Origin: Microtetraspora sp. NBRC 13810
GTDB taxonomy: Bacteria > Actinomycetota > Actinomycetes > Streptosporangiales > Streptosporangiaceae
Length of the DNA: 64,000 nucleotides
Assembly (NCBI RefSeq): GCF_030268685.1
Contig: NZ_BSRQ01000008.1
Location: forward strand, 320,698 to 384,697
Direction of reading: 5' to 3'
How positions within the stretch are numbered: position 1 is the stretch's first letter; each line of letters opens with the position of its first letter. The position numbers and the translations under genes are program-made. Under the pieces are notes generated by a model. That model was given only the letters and a program-made list of their open reading frames with translations, had not been told where the DNA came from and did no database searches. Shown here piece after piece: positions 56,527 through 64,000 of this stretch.

Positions 56527-57784
56527 GCGGGTCGTCGAGAGCCACCTCCAAGATTGGATCACCACGACGCTGGGCGAGCTTTGTGCAGCAGGCGGAGGAA
56601 ATATCCAGACAGGGCCCTTCGGCAGTCAGTTGCACGCCTCTGACTACGTTCCTTTCGGAATCCCCAGTGTGATGCCACAAAATATTGGCGATAATATAAT
56701 TATTGAGGATGGTATCGCTCGAATAACCACTGAGGATGCCGCTCGCCTTTCCCGCTATCTATTGCGGGACGGCGACATAGTATATTCACGACGAGGCGAC
56801 GTTGAGCGCCGCGCACTAGTCCGCCCATCCGAGGATGGCTGGCTGTGCGGAACAGGATGCCTTCGGGTGCGCCTAGGAGATTCGGCCGAGGCGCCATTCA
56901 TCTCGTACTACCTCGGACATCCGAACGTGCGAGAGTGGATTGTCCGCCATGCCGTTGGCGCGACCATGCCTAATCTGAACACCAGAATCCTTTCCGCAGT
57001 TCCTGTTCTACTGCCTCCACGGCACACGCAAAAGGCCATAGCCGCATTGCTTGGGGCGCTCGACAATAAGATCGCCGCCAACGGTCGTATTGCTCACAAC
57101 GCCCGTCAACTTGGAGATGCACTTCTCAAGGAGAGCAGCGTATCTTGGCGAGCAATGCGTATTAGCGATCTTGCTTCCGAGGGAATGCTTGCGTTCGGCG
57201 ATGGCTACAGAACAAAACGGGCGGAGCATGGACGTCCTGGTCTGCCGATTCTACGTGTCGCGGAGGTTCGCGACGGATGGATAGATGCCGCGCTCGAAGA
57301 CTACGTAAGTGATCATTATCTACCCGCCATGGGTGCCAAGCTTTCCAAACCAGGAGATGTCGTTCTGACCACCAAGGGAACGGTCGGAAGAGTCGCCGTA
57401 ATCCGACGAGACAGTCCTGAGTTTGTTTACAGTCCGCAACTGTGCTACTTTCGACCACTTCAATCTGGACCACTGACCACTGCGTTTCTGTTTTTTTGGT
57501 TCCGAAGTGAATCTTTTTGGTCCCAAGCGCACTCGCTTAAGAGTCAAACAGACATGGCGGACTATCTCAATCTCGGAGATATACGGTCTCTCCGTATCGA
57601 GGTTCCGGCATCAACGGAGGCCCATGCAGTTGTGGCCAAGCTTGACGCGCTGGAAAAAACAGCATCTCAATGTCACCTCGAAAGCGAGTCGCTCGCAGAA
57701 CTTCGCGACACACTTCTGCCAAAGCTGATATCGGGAGAGGTTCAAATCCGGGAGGCAGAGAAAGTCGTGGAGAATGCGGTATGA
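56519..57784 (+). CDS. hsdS: Type I specificity subunit HsdS
   Basis: The protein has 421 residues, with the ATG at 56519 inside the end of hsdM (8-base overlap). Two target-recognition domains are seen. The first is residues ~10-170 (WITTTLGELCA; NIQTGPFGSQLHASDY; VGATMPNLNTRIL) with a spacer helix (KAIAALLGALDNKIAANGRI). The second is ~215-390 (KLSKPGDVVLTTKGTVGRVA) with a second helix (AELRDTLLPKLISGEVQI). The first TRD is AT-rich compared with its neighbours (for example 56680-56710), as expected for exchangeable specificity cassettes. The DNA target cannot be read from sequence. Confidence 0.92.
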   Translation: MSERVVESHLQDWITTTLGELCAAGGGNIQTGPFGSQLHASDYVPFGIPSVMPQNIGDNIIIEDGIARITTEDAARLSRYLLRDGDIVYSRRGDVERRALVRPSEDGWLCGTGCLRVRLGDSAEAPFISYYLGHPNVREWIVRHAVGATMPNLNTRILSAVPVLLPPRHTQKAIAALLGALDNKIAANGRIAHNARQLGDALLKESSVSWRAMRISDLASEGMLAFGDGYRTKRAEHGRPGLPILRVAEVRDGWIDAALEDYVSDHYLPAMGAKLSKPGDVVLTTKGTVGRVAVIRRDSPEFVYSPQLCYFRPLQSGPLTTAFLFFWFRSESFWSQAHSLKSQTDMADYLNLGDIRSLRIEVPASTEAHAVVAKLDALEKTASQCHLESESLAELRDTLLPKLISGEVQIREAEKVVENAV

Positions 57785-58350
57785 ACGGGCCTTCGCGGCG
57801 AATGGGCGGGATCATTATTCGTCGTGCCACGCCTGCAGATGTGGTGGGGATCGCGCACGTTTGGCGGAGCAGTCGCCCTGACCATGCGAACCTGGCGGAT
57901 GCTCTGGAACTCGATGGGCTGCCCGCCTGCTATCCGGTCACATTGGTCGCAGTCCAGGGGGATGGGGAGACGGTCGGTTGGTTGGACGGGACCGTGGAAT
58001 CACGTGGCCTGGCCGATGAACTCAATCCCAACGGCATTCCTGCACCACACGCATTCGTCTCTGAGATCGATGTTCATCCCAAACATCGTCGTAAAGGGAT
58101 CGGACGAGCCCTCTTCCACACGCTCGTCGCACTGGCCGATGAAGCCGGAGTGATACTCATAGGTCTTCGAGCGCAGGAGGACGAGGATCTCGCTCACCGA
58201 CAAGCGTTCTTCAGATCTGTCGGTCTAGCGTTGCTCGACGGCACTGGCTGGGTGGGTGACGTACGTACCCTCGCGCGCAAGAGCAAGAGTGCGGTAGATA
58301 TAGCTTGTGTAAGCTCGATGGCGAATGGACTGATCGGGGAAGAGCGGTGA
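57781..58350 (+). CDS. GNAT-family N-acetyltransferase inside the R-M operon
   Basis: The protein has 189 residues; its ATG at 57781 shares ATGA with the hsdS stop, and its TGA shares GTGA with the hsdR start. The acetyl-CoA motif is clear: VSEIDVHPKHRRKGIGRALF (Q/R-x-x-G-x-G/A type), preceded by VAVQGDGETVGWLDGTVE and followed by FFRSVGLALLDG. The substrate is unknown. Full translational coupling between hsdS and hsdR suggests a function tied to the R-M system, perhaps acetylating a subunit or a toxic product; that is inference. A passenger gene is possible but would be unusual with such tight overlaps. Confidence 0.82.
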   Translation: MNGPSRRMGGIIIRRATPADVVGIAHVWRSSRPDHANLADALELDGLPACYPVTLVAVQGDGETVGWLDGTVESRGLADELNPNGIPAPHAFVSEIDVHPKHRRKGIGRALFHTLVALADEAGVILIGLRAQEDEDLAHRQAFFRSVGLALLDGTGWVGDVRTLARKSKSAVDIACVSSMANGLIGEER

Positions 58351-61300
58351 GCGGTCTCAATGAGCGCGAGTGGGAAATCTTCGCCCTGGAAACTCTGGCC
58401 GAACTGGCCTGGGAGACTACCGATGGAACGAGGATCGCACCGGGCTCTGGTGAGCGTGAGTCGTGGGCCGAGCTGATCATCCCGGGACGACTACGGAACC
58501 AGATTAAGCGCATCAATCCACAGCTGCCGCTGGCGGCGGTCGATGAGATTGTAGACCTGCTGCTCACCCCGAAATCCCTCGATGCCAAGGCCGAGAACCG
58601 CCGGGTCCACGAGTATCTGACCAAAGGCGTGCGGAGCGTCGTCTACACCGACGCCGCTGGGGCAGAGCGGAATCCTACTATCCACTTGATCGATCGGCTT
58701 CAGCCATACAATAACGATTTTCTCGCCGTGCAGCAGGTCCGCATTGTCGAAGGCGAGGCTAACCGCAGGTTCGACATAGTGCTCTACCTCAACGGGTTGC
58801 CCGTTGGCATCGTCGAGTTGAAGAAAGCCAGCGACAAGCAGGCTACTCCAGAAGCCGCGCATGCCCAGCTGGTGACTTATTTGGAGGAGCTTCCCCGTGC
58901 GTTCCGCTGCAATGTCCTATGCCTGATCAGCGACGGGGTGGAGGCCAAATACGGTACTGTGTTCACGCCGTTCAACCACTTCGCGCCCTGGAATGTGAAC
59001 GAGGACGGCGAGCCGGTTTCACAACCTGCCACTCACTGGGCCGATTCGGAGTTCAACCTGACCCTGCACGGGCTGTTCGAACAACGGCGGTTCATCGAGC
59101 TGCTCGGCGGCTACGTGGCCTTCGCCCAAACCGACGAAGGACTGCTCAAGCGGATCGCGAAGCCGCACCAGTACTTCGCGGTGTCCAAGGCCATCGACAA
59201 GACGATCGAGGCGGTCCGCAGCCATGGGATGGCCGGAGTCATCTGGCACACCCAGGGCTCCGGTAAGTCGCTAGAGATGGAACTCTACGCCGCGCAGGCA
59301 ATGCGGCACCCAAGCCTCGGCAACCCGACGATCGTCGTCCTGACTGACCGGACAGAACTAGACGATCAACTCTTCGACGGGTTTGTAGCCAGCGAGCTGC
59401 TCCCGGAAAAGCCCCGGCAGGTGACCACCCGCGAGGAACTGCGAACAGAGTTGTCGAACCGGACCACCGGCGGGATCTACTTCACCACACTGCAGAAGTT
59501 CGGCCGCACCAAGGAGGAGAAGGACCGCGGCGACCGGCATCCGGTCCTGTCCGAGCGGCGGAACATCATCGTCATCGTTGATGAGGCGCACCGCAGCCAC
59601 TACGACAATCTCCGCGGATATGCCCGCCACCTACGCGATGCCTTGCCCTACGCCACGATGATCGCCTTCACCGGGACACCGATCTCCGATACCGATCGCG
59701 ACACTCGCAAGGTGTTCGGCGACTACATCGACGTTTATGACCTGACTCGTGCTGTAGACGATGGTGCGACCGTTCCGGTCTACTACCAAAGCCGCCACAT
59801 CCCACTTAGCCTCGCCGAGGGTGTCGACGCGGAGAACCTCGACGAGGAAGCCGACAGGGTCACCACCGGGCTGGATGACGCCGAACGTGAACGGATCCAG
59901 CAGGCCGTCGCGGCGATGAACGTCATGTACGGTGCACCGGACCGCATCGAGGAGCTGGCGGCCGACATCGTCACGCACTGGGAAGCGCGGTCGCAGGAGA
60001 TGCGCCCGTTCATCGACAGTCCCGGCAAAGGGATGATCGTGTGCGCTACGAGGGAGATCTGCGCCAAGCTATACGAGCAAATTATCGCCTTAAAGCCGGA
60101 CTGGCACTCGAAAGCGCCGAGCGAAGGCAAGATCAAGGTGGTCTTCAGTGGTGATCCCAGCGACACGGGTCTCATCAAGGAGCACGTCCGTAAGCCTTCG
60201 GCACAAAAGGCCATCAAGAACCGCATGAAGAACGTCGATGATGAGCTCGAGTTGATCATCGTCAAGGACATGCTACTTACCGGGTTCGACGCGCCTTCAC
60301 TACACACCCTCTACCTGGACCGGCCGATGCGTGGCGCGCTGCTTATGCAAACACTCGCTCGCGTCAACCGGACATTCCGCAACAAGCAGGATGGACTTCT
60401 CGTCGGGTACGCCCCGATCACCGACGACCTTTACGCGGCGCTGGAGAAGTACACCACCCGCGGCAACGAGACCAAGCCGCTCCGTCGGGACCTGGACGAC
60501 GCGATCATCAAGGTGCGCGATCTCGTCAACGTCCTCGGTGACACGATTCTCGCTGGCTACGCTTGGCGGGTGGGGCTGGCGGCGAAGACCCCTCACGCAT
60601 ACCGGGACACCGTGCTGGGCGCGGTCAACTACCTACGTGATCCCCTTACCCCTGGCAACCAGGTCGAGGACCCTAAAGATCCGACGCTCAGAGAACGGTT
60701 CCGCAGGGAGTCCTCAAGGCTGGCGCGTTTCTGGGCGCTCTGCTCCAGCAGCGGCGAACTCAATGAGTTCCGCGACGACATCGCCTTTTTCGCCGAGATT
60801 CGCGTCTGGATGGCCAAGTACGACGCCGCCGAGCGGCAGGCTAGTGGCCAACCTGTGCCCGCCGACGTGGAACTCTACTTGCGACAGCTGACCGCTGGTG
60901 CCGTAGAGGCCGGCGGGGTGACCGACCTCTTCGAGGCCGCGGGGATGCCGCGGCCGAACCTGGCGCACCTGGACGAGGCGTTCCTGGCCAAGATGAAGAA
61001 CGCCAAACATCCGCAACTCGCGATCGAGGCACTGCGCCGGCTCATCGAGCAGGAGATGCGCAAGGTCACCAAGCACAACGTGGTGCGTCAGCAGAGCTTT
61101 TCCGATCGCCTCATCGCATTGATGAGGAAGTACACCAATCAGCACCTGACCGCCGCGCAGATCATCGCGGAGCTGGTCGAGATGGCGCGCGAGGTCTCCG
61201 CCGACGCTGACCGCGGCAAGCGGTTCGTCCCGGTATTGAACCCCGATGAGCTTGCCTTCTACGACGCGGTCTCGCAGAACGAGTCGGCCGTCAATGTGAT

Positions 61301-61526
61301 GGGCGAGGGCGTGCTCGCCGATATCGCCCGCGACTTGGTAAAGGCGATGAAGCGCGACATCACCACCGACTGGGTATCTCGCGACGACGTCCGCGCAAAG
61401 CTCCGTTCCACCATCAAGCGCCTCCTCGCCAAGCACGGCTACCCGCCGGACCTGGAGCCCACCGCCACGGAACTTGTGCTCAATCAGATGGAGACCTTCG
61501 CGGATGAATGGTCCCCTCAGGCATAG
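58347..61526 (+). CDS. hsdR: Type I restriction endonuclease subunit HsdR
   Basis: The protein has 1,059 residues from the GTG at 58347, overlapping the GNAT gene by four bases. The nuclease core is RRFDIVLYLNG (Asp 143) with VGIVELKKAS (Glu 157, Lys 159). The translocase motor follows: IWHTQGSGKSLEM (Lys 307), IVDEAHRSHY (Asp 412-His 415), IAFTGTPISDTD, and a second RecA lobe with MLLTGFDAPSLHTLYLDRP and ALARVNRTFRNK-like motifs. The C-terminal ~280 residues are the helical domain that contacts the methylase core. It cuts unmodified DNA after translocation. The gene is intact. Confidence 0.93.
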   Translation: MSGLNEREWEIFALETLAELAWETTDGTRIAPGSGERESWAELIIPGRLRNQIKRINPQLPLAAVDEIVDLLLTPKSLDAKAENRRVHEYLTKGVRSVVYTDAAGAERNPTIHLIDRLQPYNNDFLAVQQVRIVEGEANRRFDIVLYLNGLPVGIVELKKASDKQATPEAAHAQLVTYLEELPRAFRCNVLCLISDGVEAKYGTVFTPFNHFAPWNVNEDGEPVSQPATHWADSEFNLTLHGLFEQRRFIELLGGYVAFAQTDEGLLKRIAKPHQYFAVSKAIDKTIEAVRSHGMAGVIWHTQGSGKSLEMELYAAQAMRHPSLGNPTIVVLTDRTELDDQLFDGFVASELLPEKPRQVTTREELRTELSNRTTGGIYFTTLQKFGRTKEEKDRGDRHPVLSERRNIIVIVDEAHRSHYDNLRGYARHLRDALPYATMIAFTGTPISDTDRDTRKVFGDYIDVYDLTRAVDDGATVPVYYQSRHIPLSLAEGVDAENLDEEADRVTTGLDDAERERIQQAVAAMNVMYGAPDRIEELAADIVTHWEARSQEMRPFIDSPGKGMIVCATREICAKLYEQIIALKPDWHSKAPSEGKIKVVFSGDPSDTGLIKEHVRKPSAQKAIKNRMKNVDDELELIIVKDMLLTGFDAPSLHTLYLDRPMRGALLMQTLARVNRTFRNKQDGLLVGYAPITDDLYAALEKYTTRGNETKPLRRDLDDAIIKVRDLVNVLGDTILAGYAWRVGLAAKTPHAYRDTVLGAVNYLRDPLTPGNQVEDPKDPTLRERFRRESSRLARFWALCSSSGELNEFRDDIAFFAEIRVWMAKYDAAERQASGQPVPADVELYLRQLTAGAVEAGGVTDLFEAAGMPRPNLAHLDEAFLAKMKNAKHPQLAIEALRRLIEQEMRKVTKHNVVRQQSFSDRLIALMRKYTNQHLTAAQIIAELVEMAREVSADADRGKRFVPVLNPDELAFYDAVSQNESAVNVMGEGVLADIARDLVKAMKRDITTDWVSRDDVRAKLRSTIKRLLAKHGYPPDLEPTATELVLNQMETFADEWSPQA

Positions 61527-61848
61527 CGTGTGCAACCTTCGAAGGGCTCGCGTCGTCGATCGTGCGTGTGAACCGCGCCGGGTTTGATGGAGGTCTCCAC
61601 CGAACCCAGGGCGATTCACCCCGCTCAGTTGTGCCGTCCAGGAGGCGCCGAAGGCATCTGAAAGCGCCGATCTAGGGTGTGACTCGGGCTGGTGTATGAG
61701 CTGAGACTCCGCCGTCTGTCCCTGTGCCGCGCGGCGAGGATAGGAACGGCTTCTTGCGGGCGGGGAACCGTCGGTGCCGAGCTCCCCAGCTGTGGGAGCC
61801 TTCCAGGCGATCCTGGCGATCGGGCCCGGAAGTGCGCTGCGCGACGTC
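61527..61848. other. Gene-free spacer after the R-M operon
   Basis: These 322 bases separate hsdR from the convergent NUDIX gene. Only short frames of non-coding character occur. No clear terminator hairpin was found, although one is expected between convergent genes. Confidence 0.35.
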
Positions 61849-62376
61849 TCACACCCAGGTGTAGTTCTGGTCCGTGATCGAGGGGAGCAAAGGGTACCCG
61901 GCTGGGGCGTCAGGCCTGGGCAGCGCGCTGACGGTGGAACCGATTAGCGGGAACAGCGGGAGATCCTTGGCTTTCCTGTAGTTCACCCACTCGATAATGC
62001 CCGGTTCCAGATTGCCGCTCGGGAGTTCGTCCCACTCTACTCTGGCGAGCTGGGCCCGCACCTTCGGCGTGATGTAGCAGCGGAAGATCATGTGGATCTT
62101 GCGCGGCGGCGCTGTGGGGCCCGGCCGGGTCACCATCTGATCTTGAACCCAGCAGAGCTCGGGCGGGGTCGCGTCGTCGAGGCCGAGCCGAAGTTCCTCG
62201 GCGAGTTCTCGACGGAGAGCATCGAGCAGGTCCTCCCCAGGCTTCACGTTGCCGCCGGGCGGCGTGTAGTGAGAGCCGTTCGGTCGGTCGCGGCGGATCA
62301 GGGCGATGTCCTCGCCGCAGAAGACGAGACCGCCGGTGCGGATCTTCACGCGGGAGAAGGGGGCCGAATCTGTCAT
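61849..62376 (-). CDS. NUDIX hydrolase
   Basis: The protein has 175 residues. The Nudix box is complete: PPGGNVKPGEDLLDALRREL followed by AEELRL, matching GX5EX7REUXEEXGU. The upstream GLVFCGEDIALIRRD strand and downstream HMIFRCYITPK fit the fold. It would hydrolyse a nucleoside diphosphate linked to another group; the substrate is unknown. It is convergent with hsdR and probably marks the end of the defence block. A short region (62377-62544) separates it from the next gene. Confidence 0.88.
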   Translation of the reverse strand: MTDSAPFSRVKIRTGGLVFCGEDIALIRRDRPNGSHYTPPGGNVKPGEDLLDALRRELAEELRLGLDDATPPELCWVQDQMVTRPGPTAPPRKIHMIFRCYITPKVRAQLARVEWDELPSGNLEPGIIEWVNYRKAKDLPLFPLIGSTVSALPRPDAPAGYPLLPSITDQNYTWV

Positions 62377-62544
62377 GCGGGCAGTATTGCCCTGCGCATG
62401 CCCGGGGAGGTGGTGAACGCCGAGCCTCCTCCGGCGAGCGTGGGGTCGTTCCCGTCTGAGACCGCGGGAAGCAGGTCTGGCAGGGCCATGGCGGCGCGGC
62501 CCTGCTGGAGAGATTGGTGCTCTACCTCGACTCCGGTCAAGGTG

Positions 62545-62904
62545 TTACCTCACGCTGGACCGGGAGATCCAGACGGGTGGGCGACAGGAACCGAACGTGC
62601 GGCCCTCACAGAGCTTGAAGGCCGTGATGCGGCTGAAGAACGTGGAATCGGCACCGCAGCCCCATCGCGCGCCGTTTCTGTCGACCAAGGTCCACTTTTG
62701 CAGGTAGGAGGTGGCGTACTCGACCCGGATGGCTCGGCCGTCGTTGCTGAGATCGCACACCTTAATGTGCTTGCGGTCGGCCGAGACGGTGACAGAGCCC
62801 CAGCCGGCCTCGTCATACCAGCCGTCCGAAGCATCAGCGGATGCCGGAGAGGCCGCCGATAGGACGGCGAGGGTAGTGGCCGCCAGAGTGATGCGACTGA
62901 CCAT
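62545..62904 (-). CDS. Small secreted protein
   Basis: The protein has 119 residues. A Sec signal peptide is clear (MVSRITLAATTLAVLSAASP, cleavage near ASADAS). The mature ~95 residues contain four Cys (VCDLS, GCGAD, LCEGR, SCRPP) that could form two disulfides. Repeated aromatic strands (WGSVTVSADRKHIKVCD) suggest a beta-rich extracellular domain. This kind of small exported protein is common in actinomycetes; the function is unknown. Confidence 0.75.
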   Translation of the reverse strand: MVSRITLAATTLAVLSAASPASADASDGWYDEAGWGSVTVSADRKHIKVCDLSNDGRAIRVEYATSYLQKWTLVDRNGARWGCGADSTFFSRITAFKLCEGRTFGSCRPPVWISRSSVR

Positions 62905-63028
62905 GGTGAGGGTGTCCGTTCCGTGTGGTGATCAGGACGGAGTCACTGTGGAACACCGCAGGCAAGAAGTCCCGCAGGTCGAGTCATCGCCACCATGGCT
63001 TGATCAACATTTGGTGTATGGGCGAACA

Positions 63029-63835
63029 TCAAGGTCCGGGCTGGTCTTCGAGGAGGCTGTGCGGTCGGTTCGGTTGTAGAGCTGCGGTCAACGCCTCAGT
63101 CGCGGTCCTTGCCGAGCAGGTCAGCGTGTTCAGCAACGGTGCTGGCAGCTTGCCCGCCCCCAAGCCAGAAGACGTCACCAGACTGGCCAGCGCCTCTCGG
63201 TGCGCGTCTGACATGCTCCCCGGAGGGCGGTGGGTGAGAGCGTCGCGTGCGGCGTATCCGTCGCCGGACTCGATCACCTCCGTGGTCACCTGGGCGTGAA
63301 CGTGATTGGCCGCAGTGATATCGGTGTTGCTGGCGAGGGTGGCCACGGTCAATCCGAGCCGGGCCCGAAAGACCGCGTAGCCGGGGAGTGGCTGATGCTC
63401 GAGGAAGTGTTCGATCATCTCCTTATTGTTCTGGTTTGCCGCTGTTCCTCTCGGCTCGGCGCACATCACGCGGAGGCAAGGGACGACCTGTTGCTCCCAC
63501 GGTTCTGTGGTTGTGCTCTCCTCCAGTACGGAGCGTGCTGCCCATGGCATGCCGCGCAGACAGTGAGCGATAATCGCGGCCTGTCGTCCTTCCATGAGGT
63601 GCAGGCCGATGCCTTGGTGGGCTTTGGCGTGCGTGACTGCCTCGTCCCAGCGGTCGGCGAGTGCCAAGGTGCGGATGCCGTCCGCGAGGTATTGCAGCCA
63701 GACCCATTCGCGTAGCTTGTGATGCTCCTGCCGGGTGCCGGAGAGATTGGTCAGTGGCAGGGTGCGATTCTCGATCATCAGGTCGGTGCCGTTTATGATC
63801 GCCTGGTACGGGGCTTCCCCCATGAACGCGAACAC
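63029..63835 (-). CDS. Regulator-type helical-repeat protein, N-terminus lost to an IS
   Basis: The readable 268 residues are TPR-like helices (WLQYLADGIRTLALADRWDE, then GIGLHLMEGRQAAIIAHCL and EPWEQQVVPCLRVMC). This is the C-terminal region of large actinobacterial XRE-type regulators of the helical-repeat kind. The N-terminal HTH is missing, and the frame begins a few bases from the end of an IS3 transposase gene at 63841. The Met at the start is therefore probably not the original start. It is likely non-functional. The region 62905-63028 holds no gene. Confidence 0.6.
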   Translation of the reverse strand: MFAFMGEAPYQAIINGTDLMIENRTLPLTNLSGTRQEHHKLREWVWLQYLADGIRTLALADRWDEAVTHAKAHQGIGLHLMEGRQAAIIAHCLRGMPWAARSVLEESTTTEPWEQQVVPCLRVMCAEPRGTAANQNNKEMIEHFLEHQPLPGYAVFRARLGLTVATLASNTDITAANHVHAQVTTEVIESGDGYAARDALTHRPPGSMSDAHREALASLVTSSGLGAGKLPAPLLNTLTCSARTATEALTAALQPNRPHSLLEDQPGP

Positions 63836-63840
63836 CGATT

Positions 63841-64000
63841 TCAGGCGGCAGGCCTCAGACTATCTGCCATCGCCTCGTAGGCGATCGGGCTGAGTTGGCC
63901 GAGGCGGGAGTGCCGTCGGACCGTGTTGTAGCGGGTGATCCACCGGAACACGGCCAGGCGGGCGGTCCAGGCGTCGGGCCAGTGGTGCGCACCCTGCAAC
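63841..64000 (-). mobile_element. IS3-family transposase (OrfB) C-terminal end
   Basis: The minus strand from the window edge to TGA at 63841-63843 reads AHHWPDAWTARLAVFRWITR, then YNTVRRHSRLGQLSPIAYE and MADSLRPAA. Y-N-x-x-R-x-H-S-x-L is the standard C-terminus of IS3-type rve transposases. The rest of the IS lies beyond the window. It interrupts the helical-repeat regulator gene. Confidence 0.85.

Overview
The window looks like chromosomal DNA of a high-GC Gram-positive filamentous actinomycete. Codon third positions are strongly G/C, many genes overlap as ATGA or GTGA, GTG starts are common, and the lipoprotein, Ser/Thr kinase, LacI and integrase remnants are of actinobacterial type. I could not place the genus. 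Almost everything from about 2.6 kb to 61.5 kb is accessory DNA: a dense anti-phage defence island broken by attachment-site remnants, integrase halves and decayed transposases.

Layout. 1-2335: a C-terminal membrane fragment, a lipoprotein and an LCMT-like methyltransferase, probably host chromosome. 2615-3076: a tRNA-Met 3' remnant with integrase arm-type repeats. 3134-9502: LacI pseudogene, AIPR protein, a two-gene cassette with a PD-(D/E)xK-like protein, a PIN-like protein and an XRE-ImmA/IrrE protein. 9586-23275: complete class 1 DISARM (drmD-drmMI-drmA-drmB-drmC). 23315-25267: integrase catalytic domain, terminator, arm repeats, kinase pseudogene. 25268-27434: a CBASS-like locus with CD-NTase, E2-like protein and membrane effector. 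27588-30569: a sigma-like / XRE-like / ImmA-IrrE operon. 31035-31490: a second tRNA-Met remnant flanked by the same repeats. 31797-35205: Gabija-like gajA-gajB. 35403-36063: IS5-type and integrase fragments. 36201-43441: a three-gene pPIWI-RE system. 43545-50160: a Mokosh type I-like pair between two broken copies of the same transposase type. 50151-52615: a TIGR04141-family protein, a small membrane protein and a truncated DNA methylase. 52818-61526: a type I restriction-modification operon with an additional HTH-pseudo-methylase-TRD protein and a GNAT acetyltransferase. 61849-64000: NUDIX hydrolase, small secreted protein, truncated regulator and IS3 transposase end.

How the genes work together. 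DISARM and the type I R-M operon would mark and destroy unmodified DNA. Gabija, Mokosh, pPIWI-RE and AIPR carry nuclease or helicase modules expected to sense or cut phage nucleic acid. The CBASS-like locus would signal by nucleotide second messenger to a membrane effector. Two separate ImmA/IrrE protease cassettes may set expression of nearby modules. The two tRNA 3' ends in the same orientation, with conserved GAGCAACCAC repeats, suggest serial insertion of integrative elements at one tRNA-Met gene, whose intact copy is not in the window.

The least understood parts are the pPIWI-RE island, the extra pseudo-methylase and GNAT in the type I operon, the CBASS-like E2 protein and the sigma/XRE/ImmA operon. 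All family calls were made by reading motifs, not by database search.
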